Source of the DNA: an uncultured Oscillospiraceae bacterium
GTDB taxonomy: Bacteria > Bacillota > Clostridia > Oscillospirales > Ruminococcaceae
Assembly: GCA_934462925.1 (NCBI GenBank)
Contig: CAKSIT010000005.1
Coordinates: 1-64,000, forward strand
Length of the DNA stretch: 64,000 nt
Direction: 5' to 3'
The translations under genes and the position numbers were made by a program. The first letter of the stretch is position 1, and each line of letters begins with the position of its first letter. Shown one piece after another: positions 58,999 through 64,000 of this stretch. The notes under the pieces were generated by a model. That model searched no databases, was not told the origin of the DNA, and saw only the letters and a program-made list of their open reading frames with translations.

Positions 58999-60042
58999 TT
59001 ATTCGTCGTCGTTATGGTGGAACTCCACGTCCGCGAGCGGGTTTTGCTTCATGGCGTTTTCAAGTTGGGCGTTGGACACGTGTGTGTAAATCTGCGTAGT
59101 GTTGAGGTTCTCGTGGCCGAGAACGTCTTTCAGAACGCGCACGTCAACGCCGTTCTGATACATGAGCGTTGCGGCGGTGTGGCGCAGCTTATGCACGGAA
59201 AGTCCCATGTTGTCAAGTCCGCAGCTTTTCAGGCATTCCTCGACGATTTGCTGAACGCGGCGGTTTGATATGCGCGTTCTTCGCTTGCTGAGGAAAAGCG
59301 CGTCCGTCTGCGCGGACATATCGCGGCAGCCCGCGGCGGCGCGAATGTCAGGGTCGGTTTTATCGGGCGACAGGTAATCCATGTAGGCGTTGACGCAGGC
59401 GTCGTTAAGGTAGATTATACGCTCCTTGCTGCCTTTGCCAAGCACCTTTAGCGTGTATGTAAGCGTGCCGTCCATGCCCTTAACGGCGCGAATGTCGTTC
59501 ATATCAATGCCAACAAGCTCACTTAGTCGCATTCCGCAGTTCAAAAAGAACACAACGATACAGTAATCGCGTTTTCGGTCGGGCGTGTCAATGTTCGCTA
59601 AAAGCTCCAGCGCCTGCTCAAGCGTAAGGAACTTTGGCAGCGCGGCCTTCGGCGACGGCAGCTCGAGATTGGCGAGCGGGTTCACCTCAAAGAAACGCTT
59701 CTGATTTGTAAGGTACTTGAAGAACTGCCTGAGCGACACGGCTTTTCTGTAGCGCGCTTTTTGGTCGTTGGAGCGTTCGCGTGAAACGTACACCAGAAAC
59801 TCCTGCACAAGCATAAGGTCAACAGCGCGAATGTCATCGTCGCTGATGTCCGCAATGCTTATTTGCGAAAATTCCTTTGGGTCAGCCGAAGCGCGCCCGT
59901 TCTTGATTTTGTAGAATCTGAAGAACGTGCGTAGGTCGGTATAATAGTTTTTTACTGTAAGCTCCGAACGCCCTTTGACTATCTGCTGGTAATATATATA
60001 GTCCTTAATAGTCCGCGGAGCTTCGTCATAATTGAAAGACAT
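58999..60042 (-). CDS. XerC/XerD-like tyrosine recombinase
   Basis: A 347-residue site-specific recombinase. The N-terminal SAM-like core-binding domain (GRSELTVKNYYTDLRTFF) is followed by a catalytic domain with all residues visible: Arg in NCGMRLSELVG, a Lys in KVLGKGSKERI, HxxR in HKLRHTAATL, His in LGHENLNTTQ and the Tyr nucleophile in IYTHVS. The ATG at 60042 has GAGGA eight bases upstream; a TTG at 60057 is the alternative. It could be the housekeeping Xer protein or the integrase of the element to its right; the general Xer-like sequence favours the former, the position the latter. Confidence 0.88.
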   Translation of the reverse strand: MSFNYDEAPRTIKDYIYYQQIVKGRSELTVKNYYTDLRTFFRFYKIKNGRASADPKEFSQISIADISDDDIRAVDLMLVQEFLVYVSRERSNDQKARYRKAVSLRQFFKYLTNQKRFFEVNPLANLELPSPKAALPKFLTLEQALELLANIDTPDRKRDYCIVVFFLNCGMRLSELVGIDMNDIRAVKGMDGTLTYTLKVLGKGSKERIIYLNDACVNAYMDYLSPDKTDPDIRAAAGCRDMSAQTDALFLSKRRTRISNRRVQQIVEECLKSCGLDNMGLSVHKLRHTAATLMYQNGVDVRVLKDVLGHENLNTTQIYTHVSNAQLENAMKQNPLADVEFHHNDDE

Positions 60043-60073
60043 ATTCTTATTCCTCAAAGGAGAAGTATAGGTA

Positions 60074-60159
60074 ATTGCGTAAAATAAAAAAGATATTACC
60101 CCGATTTTTGTATATCATGCCTGAAAGGGAAGAGCTGTTTTTTATTTATTTTACACAAT
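60074..60159. repeat. Inverted repeat upstream of the recombinase
   Basis: ATTGCGTAAAATAAA at 60074-60088 is inverted as TTTATTTTACACAAT at 60145-60159, with one mismatch over 15 bases and 56 bases between. It is within 120 bases of the recombinase start, so it could be a regulatory or recombination site. The rest of the 265-base gap (60043-60307) is AT-rich near the recombinase and GC-rich on the right, with a palindrome CCAAACGTTTGG at 60261 and a hairpin GGGGCAGC/GCCGCCCC at 60282-60301. Confidence 0.45.
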
Positions 60160-60307
60160 GTTCATTTTATTTATTGTAGCACTTTCGGGCGGCGTTGTCA
60201 AGAACGCAAGCTCAGGCGCGGAAGCTCGGCGAACGTAAGCCCGAGGAGCGTTGAGTTTTCCAAACGTTTGGACAAAATGATGGGGCAGCTTCTGCCGCCC
60301 CGTGTTA

Positions 60308-60520
60308 TTAGTCGGTAAGTAGTTTGTTTTGGAGCGCCTTAAGCTCTTCTATGTGCTTCTTAGCGCTTGCTATGGATTCGCTGTAGTCCTCGTCCTCGTA
60401 TTCGTTCGGTTTATTCATTAGCTCTATGAAGTCGTTTTCCCGTGCTATTTCGTGTTCGATTATGGTGTATATATCGACTAGCTCGCTTCCGCTGAACGTT
60501 GTTTCTTTTCTGAACTTCAT
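60308..60520 (-). CDS. Small acidic protein, unknown
   Basis: A 70-residue acidic protein, likely helical or coiled-coil (SASKHIEEL-like heptads: SIASAKKHIEELKALQNKLL at the end). I do not recognise it. AAAGGAG lies five bases before the ATG at 60520, which overlaps the stop of the preceding gene by four bases (ATGA). It is the last of three minus-strand genes of the putative element. Confidence 0.65.
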   Translation of the reverse strand: MKFRKETTFSGSELVDIYTIIEHEIARENDFIELMNKPNEYEDEDYSESIASAKKHIEELKALQNKLLTD

Positions 60521-60792
60521 TTTGTCTCCTTTCTCCATTCCTCGCAGAGTCTTAGGGCGGTTTCTTTCACGGTCTGCATGGTTACTTTACCGTCAATGTA
60601 TGGTTCTATGTTGATGATGGCGGGGTCGTTGTAGTTTTTCCAGCTGTTATGTCCGAGCGAGTAAAACTCGTCCGTCCATATCTCGCCTGAGTTGCGGTCG
60701 AGCATAAGGTATCCGTATCTTGGGGAGTATGCGCCGCCTGCGTTCGCTTCCTTGTAGTCCTTGACTGCTGCTCTGATTCCTGTGATTTTCAT
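60517..60792 (-). CDS. Small protein, unknown (element gene)
   Basis: A 91-residue soluble protein with no recognised family. It has an aromatic segment (GYLMLDRNSGEIWTDEFY near residues 27-44) that suggests a small beta-sheet fold, and a C-terminal helix (TALRLCEEWRKETK). The ATG at 60792 is preceded by AAAGGAAA. It overlaps the following gene by four bases. Its upstream region is crossed on the other strand by the small RNA candidate at 60860-60942. Confidence 0.65.
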   Translation of the reverse strand: MKITGIRAAVKDYKEANAGGAYSPRYGYLMLDRNSGEIWTDEFYSLGHNSWKNYNDPAIINIEPYIDGKVTMQTVKETALRLCEEWRKETK

Positions 60793-60824
60793 GTTACATT
60801 TTCCTTTCTTTGCCCTTGAGGGGC

Positions 60825-60853
60825 TTGACAAATTTTTTTCGGTGTGTTAAAAT
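60825..60853 (+). promoter_or_regulatory. Promoter of the small RNA candidate
   Basis: Plus-strand TTGACA, a 17-base spacer and TAAAAT. No plus-strand gene follows before the hairpin at 60901-60940. Confidence 0.7.
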
Positions 60854-60859
60854 GTAACC

Positions 60860-60942
60860 GTAGGGGACTTGGTGAGAGTGTCCCCCGCGGCTTTTGATTG
60901 ATAGGCGGTTTGTGCTTGGCAGAGCGACCGCCTATTTTTTAC
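60860..60942 (+). ncRNA. Candidate antisense small RNA, about 80 nt
   Basis: The strong promoter at 60825-60853 leads into a stretch with a hairpin (GGGGAC, 60863-60868, with GTCCCC, 60880-60885) and ends at a strong terminator (stem ATAGGCGGT, 60901-60909, with ACCGCCTAT, 60927-60935, then TTTTTT). There is no open frame of note. It is antisense to the minus-strand transcript that joins the 49-residue gene and the 91-residue gene, so it could control them in the way of plasmid countertranscripts. Existence of the RNA is inferred. Confidence 0.55.
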
Positions 60943-61088
60943 TTATTGAGAAGCTTTTCAAGAAGCTTAATTACTTCTTGCACTTCAACGCTTGAAAGCT
61001 CGAGCTTATAAAGCTCTATTATCGCTTCTCTTATGGCGTTGTTGCGTGCTTCGTTCCTAAGTATTTCGGGATTGTTTGGCAATTCCAT
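60939..61088 (-). CDS. 49-residue protein, unknown (first minus-strand element gene)
   Basis: A short frame with good signals: GGAAGTGAGGA just before the ATG at 61088, and a promoter at 61137-61165. The 49-residue product starts MELPNNPEILRNEARN and ends in an amphipathic helix (SSVEVQEVIKLLEKLLNK). It has no recognised family. Its stop overlaps the T-run of the opposite-strand small RNA. It is divergent from the ribbon-helix-helix gene. Confidence 0.6.
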   Translation of the reverse strand: MELPNNPEILRNEARNNAIREAIIELYKLELSSVEVQEVIKLLEKLLNK

Positions 61089-61136
61089 TTCCTCACTTCC
61101 TTTCGTTAAGGGCTGCCGCCCTCTCTCACCATATAT

Positions 61137-61165
61137 ATTATACCATATTGCGCACTATATATCAA
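61137..61165 (-). promoter_or_regulatory. Minus-strand promoter of the element
   Basis: TTGATA, a 17-base spacer and TATAAT, about 50 bases before the 49-residue gene. Confidence 0.7.
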
Positions 61166-61198
61166 GCGGTAAAATGCACAAAGATATAGCGGATAATA

Positions 61199-61248
61199 TG
61201 TGCATTATGTATATTGTGCATAATATATGTGATGTGCTATAATTAGTG
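61199..61248 (+). promoter_or_regulatory. Tandem operator-like repeats and promoter of the RHH gene
   Basis: Two adjacent 16-bp units, TGTGCATTATGTATAT (61199-61214) and TGTGCATAATATATGT (61215-61230), and a third partial unit TGTGCTATAATTAGTG (61233-61248) that contains a TATAAT box at 61238-61243. Half units occur further left (TGCGCACTATATATC at 61149). Such tandem sites suit autoregulation by a ribbon-helix-helix protein. Confidence 0.55.
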
Positions 61249-61261
61249 TGAGGTGATGAAA

Positions 61262-61450
61262 ATGTATAATCAAGCACAAAATAAGGCTACGCAGAAGTAC
61301 ATCAAGAAGAATCTAGAAGATGTGCGGTTTTGGGTTAAAAAAGGAGAAAAGGACCGATACAAACAGCTTGCGGAGCATCACGGACTATCTCTCGCGGAAC
61401 TGATACGCAAGGCTATTGAGGAGTACGCAGAGAACCATGCCAACGAGTAG
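61262..61450 (+). CDS. Ribbon-helix-helix (Arc/CopG-like) DNA-binding protein
   Basis: A 62-residue basic protein. The segment NLEDVRFWVKKGEKDRYKQL followed by LSLAELIRKAIEEYAEN has the strand-helix-helix pattern of the RHH family, which bind DNA as dimers. The ATG at 61262 has AGGTGA five bases upstream; GTG at 61253 and ATG at 61256 are in frame. Proteins like this are common in phages and plasmids as copy-control or transfer regulators. Tandem repeats directly upstream are likely its own operator, and the giant inverted repeat starts 23 bases after its stop. Confidence 0.75.
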   Translation: MYNQAQNKATQKYIKKNLEDVRFWVKKGEKDRYKQLAEHHGLSLAELIRKAIEEYAENHANE

Positions 61451-61472
61451 GTGCGGAACGTCCGATAACCGG

Positions 61473-61844
61473 TTGCTTTGCCGCCGAGTGCCGTTGGATA
61501 TGCAGTAACTTCAGCTCGCCCGCACGCGCGCGCCGCACGTTCTGCGCGTTAGCGCCCCTCCACGAAAAAAAATTTTGCGACCCTTTACGGCGGATTGTCG
61601 GTGTGTTACCCTCTCGCGGGGAAGTATGGACATCTACGAACAACAACATGTGGGAGCAGGCGCGCAGCGCTCCACAATACCCATAGACGGGGAAGTAATC
61701 CTGTCCATACTTCCCTTAATTGCCGAATAACACACCGACAAGCCGCAGTCAAGGGGACAAAGCAAAACTTTTTTTCGCGCAGCTACCTCTCCTGCGGCGC
61801 GCGCGGGCGGGCGAGCTGCTCTCAGGCACACGGCGGCAAAGCAA
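61473..61844. repeat. 372-nt giant imperfect inverted repeat (possible replication, transfer or packaging origin)
   Basis: Five blocks on the left pair in order with five on the right: 61473-61493 with 61824-61844; 61513-61537 with 61793-61817 (24 of 25); 61562-61578 with 61762-61778; 61590-61608 with 61728-61746 (18 of 19); 61619-61631 with 61703-61715 (13 of 13). The loop holds a smaller GTGGGAGC/GCTCCAC hairpin, and GGGAAGTA at 61690 offers an alternative partner to TACTTCCC at 61708. No plausible gene lies within it. It occupies most of the gene-free stretch 61451-61973. Confidence 0.8.
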
Positions 61845-61855
61845 GAAAACAAGAA

Positions 61856-61918
61856 TGCCCCCTTTCAAGTTGAGAGGGGGCAACAGGGGAGAGATGTAGG
61901 ACTTAAGCTTAAGTCCTA
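61856..61918. repeat. Hairpin and 22-bp perfect palindrome next to the giant repeat
   Basis: A stem TGCCCCC/GGGGGCA at about 61856-61882 is followed by a perfect 22-bp palindrome at 61897-61918 with half-site TAGGACTTAAG. A palindrome with no loop is more typical of a protein-binding site than of RNA. Confidence 0.55.
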
Positions 61919-61930
61919 AGTATCGTTGGT

Positions 61931-61968
61931 ATAAAATAAACAGGGTATTGCCTTGAGCAGTACCCTGT
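61931..61968 (-). terminator. Terminator of the minus-strand 58-residue gene
   Basis: Stem ACAGGGTA/TACCCTGT, followed on the minus strand by TTATTTTAT. The plus strand also has an AT-rich tail, so it may work both ways. Confidence 0.65.
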
Positions 61969-61973
61969 ATTAT

Positions 61974-62150
61974 TTATTCTTTATCCCATGGATAATCCCA
62001 CGGATAACCTTCCCAACATTCGTTATAGTTTACGTTTTCTATTGGGGTAGGGTTTCCGTATTCTTTTTCGCGACCTGCGCAAACAAATTGCTTATTGTTA
62101 TTTGGCATATTGAAAACGCAGTTGTCACAGCTTTTTTTTATTTGTTTCAT
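61974..62150 (-). CDS. Small cysteine-containing protein of the element
   Basis: A 58-residue protein with four cysteines (CDNC, a later FVCAG and ECWEG), likely a small zinc- or metal-binding domain; it ends in an aromatic, acidic tail (YPWDYPWDKE). I do not know a function. The ATG at 62150 has AAAGG seven bases before it; the ATG at 62156 is too close. It lies 12 bases after the XRE repressor gene and probably shares its transcript. Confidence 0.65.
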   Translation of the reverse strand: MKQIKKSCDNCVFNMPNNNKQFVCAGREKEYGNPTPIENVNYNECWEGYPWDYPWDKE

Positions 62151-62162
62151 ACTCATGCCTTT

Positions 62163-62384
62163 CTATGAAGTATTTGATTTGATGATACCAAAAAGCCAGT
62201 CGGTACTTACATTGTAAAGTTCAGCTAGTAGTCCTATAGTTTCAAGATTTGGTTCTAGTGTACCTAACTCATATTTTGTTATGTTTGACCTTGATGTATT
62301 AAGCTTGTCTGCGACTTCTTGTTGTGTCATTTTACTGTTAGTTCTTGCTCTTTTCAAATTGTTTGTAAAGTTTTCTTTGAACAT
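62163..62384 (-). CDS. XRE-family repressor (cI-like) of the element
   Basis: A 73-residue protein that is essentially one XRE helix-turn-helix: LKRARTNSKMTQQEVADKLN then TSRSNITKYELGTLEPNLET and a final LAELYNVSTDWLFG. GAGG lies eight bases before the ATG. It is divergent from another XRE gene across a 135-base operator region, the layout of a lysogeny-type switch. Confidence 0.85.
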   Translation of the reverse strand: MFKENFTNNLKRARTNSKMTQQEVADKLNTSRSNITKYELGTLEPNLETIGLLAELYNVSTDWLFGIIKSNTS

Positions 62385-62440
62385 AGTAATTTTCCTCTAG
62401 TTCTATTATAGCACTATATATAATTTTCGGTGTTCTTTTT

Positions 62441-62484
62441 TGGCACATTTGCCAGTTCCATTTTGGAACAATTTGTGATATAAT
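62441..62484. promoter_or_regulatory. Operator-promoter region between the two XRE genes
   Basis: Two adjoining palindromes, TGGCACATTTGCCA (62441-62454) and GTTCCATTTTGGAAC (62455-62469), lie just before a TATAAT box at 62479-62484 that serves the plus-strand XRE gene. A minus-strand TATAAT is at 62405-62410. Confidence 0.6.
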
Positions 62485-62519
62485 AGGATACATAAAATAA
62501 TTTTTGGGGTGAAATTGCT

Positions 62520-62735
62520 ATGAAATTTCCACGAGTGCGAGAGCTTCGGGAAGATAGGTTACTTAGGCAACGTGATGTAGCTTATATTCTTGGCACATCT
62601 CAGAAGCAGTATTGCCGATGGGAGTCGGGAGAGTATACGCTGCCGTTTGAAGTAGCAATACGGCTAGCAACGTTCTACGGCGTGAGCCTTGATTATATAG
62701 CGGGTCTTGTAGACTACGATAAGAATTCGAGGTGA
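62520..62735 (+). CDS. XRE-family regulator (Cro-like) of the element
   Basis: A 71-residue single-domain helix-turn-helix protein: RVRELREDRLLRQRDVAYIL, GTSQKQYCRWESGEYTLP and a final FYGVSLDYIAGLVDY. GGGGTG precedes the ATG. It starts the plus-strand operon of tiny genes that continues to the right edge. Together with the divergent gene at 62163 it would form a two-repressor switch. Confidence 0.85.
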   Translation: MKFPRVRELREDRLLRQRDVAYILGTSQKQYCRWESGEYTLPFEVAIRLATFYGVSLDYIAGLVDYDKNSR

Positions 62736-62743
62736 ACGAGTTC

Positions 62744-62872
62744 ATGTTTGAAATTTTTGATTTTATATTCCCTATTGCAGTTTTGGCGTTTCTTATTTTG
62801 TGGTTTGTTTCTATATTATTCTTAGCTTTTTTGCTCTTAGATGGTGAAAAAAAGGGGGGTAAAAAGAAATGA
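62744..62872 (+). CDS. 42-residue single-helix membrane protein
   Basis: A short frame not often annotated. It encodes a 42-residue protein with an acidic start (MFEIFD), one long hydrophobic helix (IAVLAFLILWFVSILFLAFL) and a basic tail (EKKGGKKK). AGGTGA lies eight bases before the ATG, and the stop overlaps the next gene by four bases (ATGA), which supports translation. The acid-hydrophobic-basic order is that of filamentous phage coat proteins, although no signal peptide is separate; a toxin-like or packaging membrane peptide is equally possible. Confidence 0.6.
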   Translation: MFEIFDFIFPIAVLAFLILWFVSILFLAFLLLDGEKKGGKKK

Positions 62873-63090
62873 ATCGTGAACAAGTCTACAGAGTAACGCT
62901 CGACTTAACGAGGTCGGAGCTTATGGCAATGCAGGCGCTGTTTCCGTCCGAGAGTATAAGCGGCTTGGTGCAGAGGGTGTTCGAGTATTACCTCAACGCT
63001 TCTGTTCCGCAGGTTTGGGAAGCTTATGAGAAGATTTCGGGCGCGTTCGTGTCTGCGGATAAATCGTCTAGCGGTTGCGAGGGTAAATAA
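62869..63090 (+). CDS. Small RHH-like protein of the element
   Basis: A 73-residue protein. The opening VYRVTLDLTRSELMAMQAL then SISGLVQRVFEYYL has the strand-helix-helix rhythm of ribbon-helix-helix DNA-binding proteins; the C-terminal third is polar with one Cys. The match is by pattern only. The ribosome site GGGGGG lies within the overlapping 42-residue gene. It is followed after 65 bases by the next gene. Confidence 0.55.
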   Translation: MNREQVYRVTLDLTRSELMAMQALFPSESISGLVQRVFEYYLNASVPQVWEAYEKISGAFVSADKSSSGCEGK

Positions 63091-63155
63091 AACCGCCGCC
63101 AGCCCGATGGGCAAAATTACTTTGGGAAAACAAGAAAAACTAGGAGGAAAAAGAA

Positions 63156-63626
63156 ATGCCTGAAAAGTTTATGGGTGCTGAGGTTCGGCACGGAAGATTT
63201 ACGAGTGAGAAGACGGGAGATTCCGTCAATTACAACAACCTTGTTATGGTTTTTGCGCATGATGTAGAAGTCGGGGTTTGTGTTGACCAGAAACACCCCA
63301 TTGTTAAGGTTAAGAATACCCGCGAGGAGATTTTGCGCGTGTTCGGCGAGCCTATAAGCATGAAGTGGCTTAACGACCGCCTCGGGTGGTTCGCCGATAT
63401 CTTCTATGACGTTAACGGCAAAACGAGCATGATTAAGTTTTACGGACCTGAGAACCCGTTCGCCGTGGATAAGCTTGCAACTGCTCAGCCTGCTCCCGCT
63501 GTAGACGAGGGTATATCCGATTATTACCGTGATGAGTCGGCGGCTGTCGATACATCAGACGGCGCTCTTGCAACCTCGGACGAGCTTCCCGCTGCCGAGC
63601 CTGAGAAGAAAGGCGGTAAGAAGTAA
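63156..63626 (+). CDS. Possible single-stranded-DNA-binding-like protein of the element
   Basis: A 156-residue protein with a compact N-terminal domain of about 100 residues (GRFTSEKTGDSVNYNNLVMV near residues 12-31, strand-rich) and a disordered acidic, alanine-rich tail that ends in basic residues (PEKKGGKK). An OB-like domain with an acidic tail recalls phage single-stranded-DNA-binding proteins, including those of filamentous phages, but I cannot prove this by eye. AGGAGG lies eight bases before the ATG. Its stop overlaps the next start by one base. Confidence 0.5.
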   Translation: MPEKFMGAEVRHGRFTSEKTGDSVNYNNLVMVFAHDVEVGVCVDQKHPIVKVKNTREEILRVFGEPISMKWLNDRLGWFADIFYDVNGKTSMIKFYGPENPFAVDKLATAQPAPAVDEGISDYYRDESAAVDTSDGALATSDELPAAEPEKKGGKK

Positions 63627-63829
63627 TGGATTGGGGTTTATCGGGTGTTATAGTCGGCTTTGTCGCGTTCATCAGCAATATGTTCACGGACGCGCGCGTT
63701 AAACGGCTTAATAATCAGCTTGCGGATGTTGAGAAGCGCCTTGCTACGCTCGAGAAGCGTTACGTGGTTTTCAAGTGTACAAGCGAAATTGAGGAAGAGG
63801 AAGCACATGACAGAGGAAGCGACACTTGA
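63626..63829 (+). CDS. Small membrane protein with coiled coil
   Basis: A 67-residue protein: one N-terminal membrane helix (LSGVIVGFVAFISNMF), then a heptad-rich amphipathic stretch (ARVKRLNNQLADVEKRLATL) that should form a coiled coil, then an acidic end. It could be a small structural or holin-like protein of the element. It overlaps the preceding gene by one base and the next by 23 bases. Confidence 0.65.
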   Translation: MDWGLSGVIVGFVAFISNMFTDARVKRLNNQLADVEKRLATLEKRYVVFKCTSEIEEEEAHDRGSDT

Positions 63830-64000
63830 TTTTGGCACGCCCGATTATTACGAGGAACTCGGGTTTATACGCGAGGAACTGGAGTATCAGTCGGGCAAGC
63901 TGAACGAGATTGCTTCGGCAGAAGCCGAACAGTCGCAGCTTCTTGTTACATACGTTCCGCAGGTCTACGAGGTCGAAGTTCTCTTTCTCGGCGCGTTTCT
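63807..64000 (+). CDS. Partial gene running off the right edge
   Basis: An open frame of 64 codons with no stop before the window ends. It starts MTEEATLDFGTPDYYEELGF, continues with a predicted helix (IREELEYQSGKLNEIASAEA) and turns hydrophobic at the edge (VEVLFLGAF), so a membrane segment may follow. GAGGAAGAGG lies upstream within the overlapping gene. The function is unknown. Confidence 0.55.
   Translation, partial: MTEEATLDFGTPDYYEELGFIREELEYQSGKLNEIASAEAEQSQLLVTYVPQVYEVEVLFLGAF

Noticed and set aside
60140..60180. A complete dif site beside the recombinase
   Set aside because: One half resembles a XerD arm, but no XerC-like arm lies at the correct 6-bp spacing.
61595..61873. Open frames within the giant inverted repeat
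   Set aside because: No ribosome sites, and the frames on both strands arise from the palindromic sequence itself.
1..64000. CRISPR arrays, tRNA and rRNA genes
   Set aside because: No regularly spaced repeat array with spacers and no tRNA-like cloverleaf was noticed by eye; a tRNAscan run could still find one that I missed.

Overview
The window looks like chromosomal DNA of a low-oxygen Firmicute of class Clostridia, probably a gut Ruminococcaceae/Oscillospiraceae relative. The reasons are an AddAB rather than RecBCD recombinase, NfnAB, iron-dependent alcohol dehydrogenases, GlgA glycogen synthesis, a SpoIVFB-like protease, LCP, DUF2325 and DUF4364-like proteins, strong GGAGG ribosome sites and textbook TTGACA-17-TATAAT promoters. 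Placement below class is inference. The coding bias towards GC at the third position gives long open frames on the reverse strand of almost every gene; I treated these as shadows. I see no tRNA, rRNA or CRISPR array.

Layout, left to right. 0-5.5 kb: oligoendopeptidase F, a HATPase protein, a 179-bp inverted-repeat element and an OmpR-type two-component system. 5.7-14 kb: alanine racemase on the minus strand, then a plus-strand run (LCP-like protein, LUD protein, ManA, ROK kinase, IlvD), a site-2 protease and an AIM24 protein. 14-19.3 kb: a MacB/LolCDE-like export cassette whose middle gene is a large membrane-anchored repeat protein. 19.6-24.8 kb: alcohol dehydrogenase, NfnAB and GlgA. 25-37 kb (minus): an aldose epimerase homologue, then a tightly overlapping operon of PfkB-like kinase, HAD-nuclease-like fusion, AddB, AddA and a beta-propeller lipoprotein. 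37-38.7 kb: hisS with a complete histidine leader-peptide attenuator. 38.8-43.3 kb: XRE regulator with two ABC exporters. 43.8-47.7 kb: aroB-aroA-aroC-DUF4364. 48-58.8 kb: RlmN, a GH2 hydrolase, radical SAM protein, MocR-type regulator, MoxR/DUF58 pair, a second alcohol dehydrogenase and DUF2325. 59-60 kb: tyrosine recombinase. 60.3-64 kb: an AT-richer block of very small genes that looks like the left part of an integrated phage- or plasmid-like element and runs off the right edge.

Three signals stand out. First, hisS is preceded by a perfect promoter, an 11-residue leader with five consecutive His codons, and competing antiterminator and terminator hairpins. Second, a 150-210 bp hairpin-rich repeat occurs four times; three copies sit between two copies of a host terminator hairpin that differs at each locus, so the element appears to insert at terminator stems and duplicate them. 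Third, the mobile block carries a 372-nt imperfect giant inverted repeat next to a ribbon-helix-helix gene, an antisense small-RNA candidate and a run of tiny membrane and DNA-binding proteins, which would fit a filamentous-phage-like or rolling-circle element.

Other oddities are a PfkB-like kinase without its catalytic Asp, a MocR regulator with Gln in place of the PLP lysine, AddB without a Walker A motif, and a HAD phosphatase fused to a PD-(D/E)XK-like domain inside the addBA operon.
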